From positions 62,001 through 126,000 of the forward strand of contig QPFY01000021.1 in NCBI GenBank assembly GCA_003665825.1: 64,000 nucleotides of DNA. Reading direction: 5' to 3'. The notes beneath the pieces were generated by a model, which saw only the letters and a program-made list of their open reading frames with translations, searched no databases and was not told where the DNA came from. The translations under genes were made by a program, and so were the position numbers. Shown here piece by piece: positions 20,970-31,728 of the stretch; position 1 is the stretch's first letter, and every line of letters starts with the position of its first letter. Origin of the DNA: Microbotryum silenes-acaulis (taxonomy: Eukaryota; Basidiomycota; Microbotryomycetes; Microbotryales; Microbotryaceae).

Positions 20970-22138
20970 AGGACCTCCGAAAGCCCAGCCGTAGGCGGCC
21001 CTCTAAAAAGGGCCTTTTTCGAGGCAAAATGTCCAATTTTTTTCCGGATTCTGACTGGAAATGTCCAAAAAAGAGGGCCGCCTAGTGCTGAATAATTTCT
21101 CAAAATTACTCTACAAGCTGTACAATGCTCAGAAAATTTGCTGCGCTACGCGCAGACTGCATTCCCGCCGCGCGCGGGCGGGAAAGGTTGCGCGCGCACC
21201 AAGCACCAAGAGCGGCGCCAGCGCGACCGCCAACGAGCCTTTTCAGTATGAAATGGACTCGAATAGGATCTCATCTTTGTTTATCATTCATTTGATGGAT
21301 CAAACTGAATATAATTCACATCTACATAGAAGAGTGCACGCCAAAATAAGGTTCTCAGCCGCGCGCCATATCCTAATATGTACCTAGAAATATCTGGGAA
21401 AGTCGGAGGAATGCAGTTAAGCACACTGGCTAGGCCAGTAGTGTAGGACTCTTTGACCCTAAATCAGGATCGATCATACCCATCAAATCCCCCTTGGGTG
21501 TTTTACAGAGACACAAGGCCAGCCTTGCACTCCTGAATTGATGCCCAGAGCTCTCGAGTGCCATTTCGGTGATCGGGTGATCGGTTCCAAAGAATCCGAC
21601 GTGTATCGGCGGCGGCGAGCCCTGGGAATCTTTGACCGACTAGGAAAAGAAATATACGACTAGGAAAAAAAGATATCCCTCGGCGAGAGAGCTTCCAGAT
21701 CGAGAGGAAGAAGAGGAGACGTAGCTCGACAAGTCGGCGTTCCGAGCGAGAGACGATCAAAAAACGATAAACGATCGCAAATGTCTTACAGGAACAGCCC
21801 AATAAGTAGCCTCTGAGTAGTTCTAGTTACGACTTGCTTTTAGCCTATCGTTCAAGAACGACGGATTGTATTTTATGCACATCAGAGGCGCATACCTTAC
21901 AGCAAATGCAGACACTAACGGGCTCCAAACGCAAACAGCGCGACTGTTCCCCGCGCCGCGCAGCTGGGCCGGCTATGCCCTGCGGCCCTGCGGCCCTGCG
22001 CCTCCCGCTACCCTGGTCTGCGCTTCAAAGCTCGACCGGAGGGAGGAAAATGTCCAGAAATGAGGTGAGCCTCGACCCATTTTGAGCCAAAAATGTCCAA
22101 ATTTGCGGGCCGCCTCTGGCTGGGCTTTCGGGGGTCCT
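20970..22138. mobile_element. Terminal-inverted-repeat element C (AGGACC family)
   Basis: 1,169 bp. The left end AGGACCTCCGAAAGCCCAGC (from 20970) is mirrored by the right end GCTGGGCTTTCGGGGGTCCT (to 22138), with few mismatches over about 32 bp. A 7-bp direct repeat GCCGACG flanks it (20963-20969 and 22139-22145). Repeated AAATGTCCA motifs lie just inside both ends, in inverted orientation. The termini resemble element B (AGGACC...GAAAGC.CAGCC), so both belong to one family. No transposase is encoded; a solo LTR has inserted into it. Confidence 0.8.
21782..21901 (-). mobile_element. Solo LTR, family 1, inside element C
   Basis: 120 bp on the minus strand, flanked by a perfect 5-bp repeat GCAAA (21777-21781 and 21902-21906). 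On the plus strand it reads TGTCTTACAGGAACAGCCC to CGCATACCTTACA. It is younger than element C, which it interrupts. Confidence 0.85.
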
Positions 22139-22149
22139 GCCGACGTCAC

Positions 22150-22878
22150 ACGGATGACGAAGGTGCTCAGAGGAGCTCCTGATCTCTCCTGACCGAAGAA
22201 CTTGGCGCGCGCAGGACCGAGTTCCCCGCGGCCGCGCTCTTGTCTCTTGACCAATCGTCCGCCTACGACCTCGTCGAGCATGACTGGATCTTTGCCATCT
22301 TCGACGCTCTGGGCGCTCCTGCCACCTTTCTTCGCGTGCTGAGGATGCTCTACTCGGGTGACTCGACCTCGGCCCGCTACATCATCAATGGGTTCCTGAC
22401 GGCGCCGGTGCGACTGACGTGTGGGCTCGGCCAAGGGGACCCGGCGTCGTCATCGGTCTGGGACATCGTGTTTCAGCCGTTCCTGGATGCTCTACATCGT
22501 CGAAACATCGCGCTGAATCTTGCAATCCCTGCCCTGCATCCGTACCCACAGAGCCGCGCCATTACATCACTTGCATTTGCCGATGACGTTGTCGTCGCCG
22601 TCGCGGGCTTGGAGTCACTCAACTTGCTCGATGACCTGGCGCTCGACTGGAGGCTTGCAACGAATGGCCGGCTCAACACGGACAAGATGGTCGTCCTACC
22701 GATTGGACGTCGCTGGGACCCTGGGGGGGAACGGTCAGTCGTCGTCAAGGCCGCAGGCGAGTCGTTCGAGTGGATCGGCCTCCCCTTCGACCCCAGCGGC
22801 GACACCGAACTCGCCTACGCGACCATCTCGAGAGCCACCACCTGGACCCACTTCCGTTGCTTCACGGTCCTAACCTGA
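22150..22878 (+). pseudogene. LINE reverse transcriptase fragment
   Basis: The open stretch encodes the palm of a non-LTR reverse transcriptase: LDQSSAYDLVEHDW (motif A with Asp), GLGQGDPASS (motif B region) and LAFADDVVVAVAG (motif C, catalytic ADD, about 22570-22605). The active-site residues are intact, but the N-terminal endonuclease and the C-terminal tail are missing, so this is a fragment. Element C cuts its left side. It is GC-rich, like the LINE ORFs at 53.7-55.6 kb, and may be the same family. Confidence 0.85.
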
Positions 22879-22944
22879 TCTCACACTCGAGACTCCCTCG
22901 CACCTCGTCTCTCCCTCGTCCACACCGACTAGCCCCGCCTAGAA

Positions 22945-23475
22945 GGTCTCCCTAGCCGCGAGGACCGTTCTACGCAGCTTGGTGGTGATGGTGTGTTCGC
23001 GATCGGGGTTGCCAAGATAGAGTTGAGCCTGCTCGAGAAACGCGGGCAAGTCCGAGAAGAACGCGGGGCGCTTGTCGTTGGCGAGCTCGATTAGGGTTCG
23101 AAGACCTTGTAGGCACTGTTACGGAGGAGAGAGATCATGAAAGCAATCTTCGCCTGATCCGTAGTGAAAAGAGTGGGGTTCTCATACTCATAGGTGTAGA
23201 ACTTGCACTGAGATACGAACGTAGAGTAAGCGGTCTTGTCCTTGCCGTCGTAGGCAGGCGGCTTTTCCAAGGGAGACTTGGGCTTGGGTGTGTGTTCGAG
23301 GGTGGCGGCAAGCTCTTGACGACGTTGAAGTTGTCGGCAAGCGTGTCGTAGTCATCCTGGCGTTCGGAACCGGCGGCACGGAGGTTGCCGATCTCCGTTT
23401 GGCGTTCGGCGCAGGCGGCCTCAGGGAGACTCGAGGGTGCAGTGACGGGTCTCAGGAGCGGTTCCAAGCTTTACC
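22945..23475 (-). pseudogene. Ty3/Gypsy Gag relic
   Basis: The minus-strand reading shows a Gag helical domain: [20 protein letters not shown], then a segment with [20 protein letters not shown]. After a one-base frameshift near 23112 it continues as [15 protein letters not shown] and [11 protein letters not shown]. This matches the order of retrotransposon Gag domains. The upstream part ([18 protein letters not shown]) is a probable coiled coil. No LTRs, protease or RT are linked to it. It differs from the Gag at 8.4-11.4 kb. Confidence 0.7.
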
Positions 23476-23829
23476 ACTAGCCTACACTGACCTAAAAAAG
23501 ATACAATATCCACTCTGAAGGAGTAGAGAGCTTGGTACTATGTAGTTCGAGCCCCAAGTGAAGCAAGCTAAAAATTGCAGGATTACTGGGCCATGACACC
23601 GGGGCTGGAGGAAAGTCGGTAGGAAAATAAATCTGGTATGCTTCTAAAGGCCATGACGAATAACTTGCATACACGCCCTCGTGAGCCTGAGCCCCCGGCC
23701 ACGAAGGGCCGGCCACTGCGTCGACATCGCGGGATCGCGCACGAACACGGCCGACTGCTGTGTAGGGCTTCTACGACGACTCTTCCAATTGCATGCACAC
23801 AGGTACCGCATTCCGTAACTCGTATCGGT
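23476..23829. other. Spacer, no gene seen
   Basis: About 350 bp between the Gag relic and the second copy of the 1.1 kb repeat. Nothing recognisable. Confidence 0.45.
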
Positions 23830-24912
23830 AATCTCTCGAATAACGCTCATACTGTCTCATGTCGCGCGGTGAGGTATATCTTCGCCTCGTCGGACAAGTT
23901 GAACTCGACGCCGGCCCGGGCTCGCAGACTCTGACGACAGGGGCTTCGTAACTCTCAACACGAACCCAAGGGCGGTTCTCGAAATGTGGAGACAAGAGTA
24001 ATGGGAAAAGAACGAAAATGAACGGGCTGGAAATGGGCACGTACGTAAATTGCACGTGCTAGGTGTGGAAATTGCGCTTGCTAGATGTGTACTCTGATCA
24101 AGGTGAACATGTAACAAAGAAAGAGACCAAGACCAAACGACGAGGAGACTTCGCGCGCTTGCGACCGAGGCAACGAAGGAACTTGACGGAGTGACCCTGA
24201 CAAAGGGCCTTGGCGAAGGGAACTTATGATGGCGAGATTGAGGGGAGATGCACAAAGAAAAAGACCGCTGCAACCGAAGACGAAAGACGGATTCCGATCA
24301 TGAGATGCTTGATGGATAAATGTAATGACGACGGTGTCGATGCGATCTTCGTCTTTATGCCGATCAAGTGGAGCGCGAGCAGTTCGTGGCAGCGACTCAA
24401 TGGTTAGGAAACGACTAGTCAGCACAACCCCATCTGTCGTTCTCGACCGCCAGGCTCAAAAGCAAGACGTAACTAGAACTCGATAGTTCAAGCCACTCCA
24501 GTGGCTACATAGAGCGCTCTAAGGCATCCCCTTGCACCAGCTCGCCAGTGGTGTACGATTGTATTATGCTGCTGACTCACTTTTGTTATCATTGCAGAGC
24601 TTGCATCGTCTTGCTTCATCGTCTTTGATCCACTGCGGATTTTTTTTAGCGTCTGAGACGCAGGAGAGGGTGGCACGTAGTCAGCACACGGCGTTGGTTT
24701 CTGGCGCGAGACTAGGGTCAGCTTATGAGGTCTTAGGCCGAGGTGAGGCCGCCGAACGTTCGGCGCGAGCATACGCTTTCTCAGACAGTCTGAGTAGTGC
24801 AAGAACAAATTATCGTTGTCACACAGGCAAGACTTTATGTCCTCTGGGCTCTCCTTGAAAAGGACAGAGCAAGGCGCGCCTTTCGCGGTCCGAGCCTGCG
24901 ACCCTCGATGAT
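23830..24912. repeat. Dispersed 1.1 kb repeat, copy 2
   Basis: Same orientation as 4050-5210. It carries the C-terminal exon of the AT-hook gene (the SNNAHTVSCRAV block, about 23833-23937) but none of the upstream exons, so it is a 3' fragment of that gene plus downstream DNA. It lacks the 12-bp insertion of copy 1 and includes an LTR family 1 remnant at about 24427-24533. Confidence 0.85.
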
Positions 24913-25222
24913 CTAATATGGAGGACTGGATCCCGACTCAAGGGGTTGAGTACGAGCACAAGATTGAGGATGGAAGATGGATGAAGAAGGAAGAGAGACG
25001 AGCGCCCGCAAGGCGCGCAACTTCAACCCAAGCCAACGTGTCAACCGAGTCTCAATCAGGCGCTGGGATCCGGCGTAGAGGGGATACAGTCAAACCTGAG
25101 AAAATTTATATCGCCCAATCTTATACCTGGCAAAATTGATGGACTTTTCAATCTCCCGACTTTTTTGGCTGACAGAACCTGTCCAATCTTATACCTTATA
25201 ATTCATGGGTTTACAGGTCAAA

Positions 25223-27915
25223 TTACTACCTCTATATATAAAAAAAGGTCGATCCGCGACCATGTACCTAAAATCGCTATTTTTGACTGTGTTGCGGCCT
25301 GGAGGGCCGCCTATAGTGAATGTACCAGTACAGTATTGGGTCTGCCGCACCTGCCTGTGATATTGGCGTCCCGACCAGAAGTCATGTACGACCCTTTCCG
25401 CATTTTCTGCACCATGAAAGTCGTGCTACAGCCCGAGGACAATTTTTCTTGATTTTTGGCGGGGTGCCCAACTATTGAGCAGTTTGTGTATGATTTAATG
25501 TATAGCAAGCGCGTAGGATTACATGATACTTCTTCTACAGAGCTCAGGCGTGGTCTCGCTGTCGTTGACGCGCGGACGCGGGCGCCGCTACGCTGCATGC
25601 GGGATGCCCCGTCGATCACGTGACGTATTTCTGGCATCCTGATAACGGTTTTAGGGGCTCAACAACAACATGAGGTTCCAGGCGCTGTGAATACTCCTGT
25701 GAATACTCCCGCACTACTCTCTCCAATTTTCGCCTTTTCCCTCCCACTCTCATCAAATTTGCGTGACAACCGCGCCGAGTCTTTGGCGCGAGGGTAGCGC
25801 CGTACGATAGCGTACCGCTTTACCATGGGAGACCATGGACCCGCTGGGCGCCCCGCTCATCTCCTCTCCTCTTCGTCCCGCTCCGATCAACAGAATCAGC
25901 TCCCCGCGCGTAATGACAATAACCAACCGATCTTGGTATTGCGACCCGTATAAGCGTCCACCGTACAGCTTTGTAGAACGAACAGTGTGGTCAGCGCGAG
26001 GGCCCGATGGCTGATCCGACGCTGAGCTCGCCCCACCACCACCTCTTCCTGCGCAGAGGCAAGTGCGCAGGCCTCGAATCGAGCTCAAACCACTCGAGCC
26101 CCACGTTCCCATCCCCACGTTCCCATCCGCGACTACCTCGGCCCCAGATGGCCATGTGTGCCCACTGAAATGCTCGACACTGGGAGTGCAAAGGACGAAC
26201 CGGACACTTCAGCACGTGCTGCTCGCAGGGTAAGGTGCAGCTACCTCCTCTCTCCGGCCCAATCCCGAGTATCAATAGCTACTTGAAGGCTCGGATAGCG
26301 GTCAGTTGCTCCGTCCAACGACATTCGTCTGTAGTAGACCCACATGCTGAACTGTGCGACCCACCTACACAGAAGCTAAGGCATTCCGGCGTTCCGCGAG
26401 AATGCCCGGTCGTACAACAACACGCTATCGTTCACTTCGCTCGCTGGCTGCTCACTTTGACCAGACTCGACCAGGCACTCAAGGACCCCGCATGTTTTGC
26501 GTTTTTGGTTGCTTTTACCATCGACTCGCCGCCCTGATTCCTACCGTCAATCAACGTCCAGCCTTGGCCCAAATATGGCTCATCGACCCGGCCGAGGCCA
26601 CTGACACTCGACTGGGACCCGACGGCGAAGACAGTCGCATACAAAGATCTACTTTGACCAAGCTCGAGTCCATGTTGCGTACCAAGAATCACTTTGTGAG
26701 GGAGTTTGCATCGGCCAAAGCCCGCGCAGGTTGGGACACGGCCAAAGAGTCGGCCCTGCGCCTCTGCCTACCACCTGGCCGAGACCGACGCACCCACAAC
26801 CTTATATCGAGAACGGAAATGGCGATGCTTATCTGCGATTCCGACACCAACACGGGAGATTGTGGACCTCAAGACCTTATTCTCCACGGTGATCGATGTC
26901 CCGATGGTCGGCCCAAGTACCAAGTCATCAACTCGCTCCATCCATCTGCGTTGCGTCTCCGGTAGCCACTACTATTTCCTGCAGGGGAAGATGGCTTCCA
27001 CCCCAACATTTGTCTTTGCGGGTTTCGCTAAGCTGGGATGCCAATCGCCAGAAACCGAGAGCAGATCGGCAATGGTGTCCAATCGCGGGAGGTACTTGCC
27101 GGTCTCGGTCTTGCTGACGAAGGCGAAGAGGAGGACGAAGACTGCGACGATGAGATGAAGACGGCGGGGGCCGAAGAGAATGGTGATGGTGAACGTACGC
27201 GTCTTCGGCTCTTTCTCGGATGTTCCATTCTGCTTAAGGCGCAAGAACAGACTGACATTGACCTTTTGAACACCTAGGACGAAGGTCAAGTAAAGGGGTC
27301 GAGGTGGCGAGTCTCGCGTTCACAATTCTTTGCGCACTACTTGCCAAACGCGACGAGTACTTCTCAATCCCGCATTGCACCCAACGTCCCTTCCCGGCGT
27401 TCGCGATCGAAGGATACTCCCAGGCTGAGACCGATCGACTCAACTACATCCAGTTGCATTAAGAAAACCTACGCCTCACCACGACCCAAGGCATCAACGG
27501 CTTAACCCCGGACCAAATTGGACGCTCGATGACTTTGGGTTCGATGTTCAAGAATAGACCGCGCGACATCATGCAGCGATACCAGGATGCGATGGCGTGC
27601 GTTGTCAAACATGGAAAGCCTCCGCTGCTCATCACGATGACGTACGACCCCGAAGCACCGGAAATCAAGGCTGCACTGGGGCCGAATGACAAAGCATGCA
27701 ACCGTCCGGATCTCATTGCACAAGTGTTTGAAGCCAAGTCCGGCAACAAGCGACATGCAGGCTGTTTCGGCGATGAATGTAGAATGAATGGATTTGTTTC
27801 TTTGCTGTACTTCGTAGGGTTTTCTTAACCTCTGCGCTGAGATCATGTAGACTGTTCGATTATCCTGCTATTTTTTGAATTTCATCCTCCCGTTAATTTA
27901 ACGGGTTTCCACTGG
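25223..27915 (+). repeat. Giant palindrome, left arm
   Basis: 2,693 bp, the reverse complement of 28247-30941. Every open frame in one arm reappears with an identical product in the other (mirror positions sum to 56163), so the arms are essentially identical. Only the outer 100 or so bases (for example GGCCTGGAGGGCC here against GGCCCAGAGGGCC on the right) and one base near the spacer differ. Confidence 0.95.
26190..27828 (+). pseudogene. Helitron Rep/helicase N-terminal part, left arm
   Basis: The sequence follows the Helitron_like_N region in order. A Cys-rich motif comes first, HFSTCCSQGKVQLPPLSGP (26197-26255). Then FRENARSYNNTLSFTSLA, GPRMFCVFGCFYHRLAALIP, AQIWLIDPAEATDTR and RRTHNLISRTEMAMLI follow. 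Finally RDIMQRYQDAMACVVKHGKP leads to LLITMTYDPEAPEIK and RPDLIAQVFEAK (27529-27750). Frames shift at least twice and there is one internal stop near 27461. The gene ends abruptly before the HUH nuclease motif, so neither nuclease nor helicase is present. Non-functional. Confidence 0.85.
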
Positions 27916-28246
27916 TGCGATCAGACAAGATTTGAGCGTGGCGCCAGCAGTTGAATTCCGGGAAGGGAATGAGACCATGATCGATGATATGAAGAGGAAT
28001 TTCTGATGAGGGCTTCTCGGATTGTGAGGATGTTTGTTTTGGCGTCGTTGTCGGCGGAAGAGGAGCGAGAAGCACGTCGCGACTAGCCTGTCAACGTGTC
28101 AACCGCCGCCTTTGCTCTACTGTGCTCGCTTCTCGGCTGTTTCGGGGCATTTCGGACTCTTCCAGCAGGCGGCTCGTCAACAAGGACGCCGAAGGAGAGG
28201 CCAATTCCTGATCAATCGCTCATTTCCGGCTTTCTCTTATCTTATA
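27916..28246. other. Palindrome spacer (331 bp)
   Basis: Unique sequence separating the two arms. Its edges read ACGGGTTTCCACTGGT on the left and the complement on the right. A plus-strand ORF (28034-28270) runs through it but has no recognised domain. Confidence 0.8.
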
Positions 28247-30941
28247 ACCAGTGGGAACCCGTTAAATTAACGGGAGGATGAAATTCAAAAAATAGCAGGA
28301 TAATCGAACAGTCTACATGATCTCAGCGCAGAGGTTAAGAAAACCCTACGAAGTACAGCAAAGAAACAAATCCATTCATTCTACATTCATCGCCGAAACA
28401 GCCTGCATGTCGCTTGTTGCCGGACTTGGCTTCAAACACTTGTGCAATGAGATCCGGACGGTTGCATGCTTTGTCATTCGGCCCCAGTGCAGCCTTGATT
28501 TCCGGTGCTTCGGGGTCGTACGTCATCGTGATGAGCAGCGGAGGCTTTCCATGTTTGACAACGCACGCCATCGCATCCTGGTATCGCTGCATGATGTCGC
28601 GCGGTCTATTCTTGAACATCGAACCCAAAGTCATCGAGCGTCCAATTTGGTCCGGGGTTAAGCCGTTGATGCCTTGGGTCGTGGTGAGGCGTAGGTTTTC
28701 TTAATGCAACTGGATGTAGTTGAGTCGATCGGTCTCAGCCTGGGAGTATCCTTCGATCGCGAACGCCGGGAAGGGACGTTGGGTGCAATGCGGGATTGAG
28801 AAGTACTCGTCGCGTTTGGCAAGTAGTGCGCAAAGAATTGTGAACGCGAGACTCGCCACCTCGACCCCTTTACTTGACCTTCGTCCTAGGTGTTCAAAAG
28901 GTCAATGTCAGTCTGTTCTTGCGCCTTAAGCAGAATGGAACATCCGAGAAAGAGCCGAAGACGCGTACGTTCACCATCACCATTCTCTTCGGCCCCCGCC
29001 GTCTTCATCTCATCGTCGCAGTCTTCGTCCTCCTCTTCGCCTTCGTCAGCAAGACCGAGACCGGCAAGTACCTCCCGCGATTGGACACCATTGCCGATCT
29101 GCTCTCGGTTTCTGGCGATTGGCATCCCAGCTTAGCGAAACCCGCAAAGACAAATGTTGGGGTGGAAGCCATCTTCCCCTGCAGGAAATAGTAGTGGCTA
29201 CCGGAGACGCAACGCAGATGGATGGAGCGAGTTGATGACTTGGTACTTGGGCCGACCATCGGGACATCGATCACCGTGGAGAATAAGGTCTTGAGGTCCA
29301 CAATCTCCCGTGTTGGTGTCGGAATCGCAGATAAGCATCGCCATTTCCGTTCTCGATATAAGGTTGTGGGTGCGTCGGTCTCGGCCAGGTGGTAGGCAGA
29401 GGCGCAGGGCCGACTCTTTGGCCGTGTCCCAACCTGCGCGGGCTTTGGCCGATGCAAACTCCCTCACAAAGTGATTCTTGGTACGCAACATGGACTCGAG
29501 CTTGGTCAAAGTAGATCTTTGTATGCGACTGTCTTCGCCGTCGGGTCCCAGTCGAGTGTCAGTGGCCTCGGCCGGGTCGATGAGCCATATTTGGGCCAAG
29601 GCTGGACGTTGATTGACGGTAGGAATCAGGGCGGCGAGTCGATGGTAAAAGCAACCAAAAACGCAAAACATGCGGGGTCCTTGAGTGCCTGGTCGAGTCT
29701 GGTCAAAGTGAGCAGCCAGCGAGCGAAGTGAACGATAGCGTGTTGTTGTACGACCGGGCATTCTCGCGGAACGCCGGAATGCCTTAGCTTCTGTGTAGGT
29801 GGGTCGCACAGTTCAGCATGTGGGTCTACTACAGACGAATGTCGTTGGACGGAGCAACTGACCGCTATCCGAGCCTTCAAGTAGCTATTGATACTCGGGA
29901 TTGGGCCGGAGAGAGGAGGTAGCTGCACCTTACCCTGCGAGCAGCACGTGCTGAAGTGTCCGGTTCGTCCTTTGCACTCCCAGTGTCGAGCATTTCAGTG
30001 GGCACACATGGCCATCTGGGGCCGAGGTAGTCGCGGATGGGAACGTGGGGATGGGAACGTGGGGCTCGAGTGGTTTGAGCTCGATTCGAGGCCTGCGCAC
30101 TTGCCTCTGCGCAGGAAGAGGTGGTGGTGGGGCGAGCTCAGCGTCGGATCAGCCATCGGGCCCTCGCGCTGACCACACTGTTCGTTCTACAAAGCTGTAC
30201 GGTGGACGCTTATACGGGTCGCAATACCAAGATCGGTTGGTTATTGTCATTACGCGCGGGGAGCTGATTCTGTTGATCGGAGCGGGACGAAGAGGAGAGG
30301 AGATGAGCGGGGCGCCCAGCGGGTCCATGGTCTCCCATGGTAAAGCGGTACGCTATCGTACGGCGCTACCCTCGCGCCAAAGACTCGGCGCGGTTGTCAC
30401 GCAAATTTGATGAGAGTGGGAGGGAAAAGGCGAAAATTGGAGAGAGTAGTGCGGGAGTATTCACAGGAGTATTCACAGCGCCTGGAACCTCATGTTGTTG
30501 TTGAGCCCCTAAAACCGTTATCAGGATGCCAGAAATACGTCACGTGATCGACGGGGCATCCCGCATGCAGCGTAGCGGCGCCCGCGTCCGCGCGTCAACG
30601 ACAGCGAGACCACGCCTGAGCTCTGTAGAAGAAGTATCATGTAATCCTACGCGCTTGCTATACATTAAATCATACACAAACTGCTCAATAGTTGGGCACC
30701 CCGCCAAAAATCAAGAAAAATTGTCCTCGGGCTGTAGCACGACTTTCATGGTGCAGAAAATGCGGAAAGGGTCGTACATGACTTCTGGTCGGGACGCCAA
30801 TATCACAGGCAGGTGCGGCAGACCCAATACTGTACTGGTACATTCACTATAGGCGGCCCAGAGGGCCGCAACACAGTCAAAAACAGCGATTTTAGGTACA
30901 TGGGTCGCGGATCGACCTTTTTTTATATAGAGAGGTAGTAA
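28247..30941 (-). repeat. Giant palindrome, right arm
   Basis: 2,695 bp mirror of 25223-27915, with the Helitron gene reading leftward so that both copies point at the spacer. Confidence 0.95.
28335..29973 (-). pseudogene. Helitron Rep/helicase N-terminal part, right arm
   Basis: Identical mirror copy of 26190-27828, truncated at the same point before the HUH motif and carrying the same frameshifts and stop. The shared lesions show that decay preceded duplication, or that gene conversion keeps the arms identical. Confidence 0.85.
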
Positions 30942-31440
30942 AGGATCAACCGACCATACACTTCTTCCCAACGGTCGCGGGCCTCTCGATGACGATCGCG
31001 GCATCATCAACGCGATGAACGCTCTGAAGACGGCGAACGATGAGCTGGTCGAAGTGGGGATAGTTACGAGCAACGAGAACATGAGTATCCACTTTCTCGT
31101 CGATGTGGAGGAGGAGAACCTTGCTGGTGAGGCTGAAAGGACCGATCAGGAGATTGTGGACCTGGTCATTGCCGAAGAGTTGAAGGAGAATTGCGAGGGA
31201 GAACTTGAAGGAGGAGAGGAGGAAGCGGAGATAGAGCTCCGACCGGCGGAGCGAACGACGCTAAAGGAGGCAATCTCAGCGCTTGATGTTTTCCTTAGGT
31301 TTGCTATGAATGGGTAGTCCAACGCATTTGATTTCTTTTGAGGACGAGGCTAGGAGGATTCGCAGGACTCTTGCTGCCGAGCAGGATGCCGCGAGGATTC
31401 AGACGACAATGACTTTATTTCCAGCGTCAGTAGGTCAGAT
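30942..31440 (+). pseudogene. pogo-like transposase, C-terminal end
   Basis: The frame 30961-31317 reads LLPNGRGPLDDDRGIINAM, which resembles the end of the DDE_1 catalytic domain (LPPN...LDQG.I). Next come DQEIVDLVIAEE, an acidic stretch and a block with LKEAISALDVFLRFAM, the tail common in pogo/Tigger proteins. After a frameshift the tail ends in AARIQTTMTLF. The catalytic Asp residues and the DNA-binding helix-turn-helix are missing, lost with the palindrome insertion. Confidence 0.6.
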
Positions 31441-31728
31441 ATTTTTTCTTGGAGCTTTCAAAACTTGTTAGATGTCATCATGCCTCGGTAGAGGCCGTAC
31501 ATTGGCTGCAATTCAGCAATTCGGGCCTTCTGAATTTCCTCCCCCTCAAAAGTCAATGTATCGACTCAAACGATGCACGAAAATTCTTGATCTGATGTAG
31601 GAAGCTCAGAAACGGAGTTTCAGGTCATAATGTACTGATCTGAAGCTGAACTCTCCAAGCTTATACCTGTCTTAATTTATGGGAAAATTCGTCCACCGAA
31701 GATATAAATTTTCTCAGGTTTGACTGTA

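Larger units (their letters stand above)
25087..31726 (+). mobile_element. pogo/Tigger-type DNA transposon carrying a giant palindrome
   Basis: Perfect 26-bp terminal inverted repeats (25087-25112 and 31701-31726) start CAGTCAAACCTGAGAAAATT and are flanked by TA on both sides, the hallmark of Tc1/mariner-pogo insertion. The right part (30942-31430) encodes the C-terminal end of a pogo-like DDE transposase. The left part keeps only about 130 bp of the element. The middle, 25223-30941, is a pair of inverted 2.7 kb arms derived from a Helitron, which replaced or displaced most of the transposase. Confidence 0.82.

Noticed and set aside
25311..26275. Minus-strand ORFs in the palindrome left arm (mirrored in the right arm)
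   Set aside because: Their identity between arms follows from the inverted duplication. They lack recognised motifs, and part of them overlaps the Helitron frame on the other strand.
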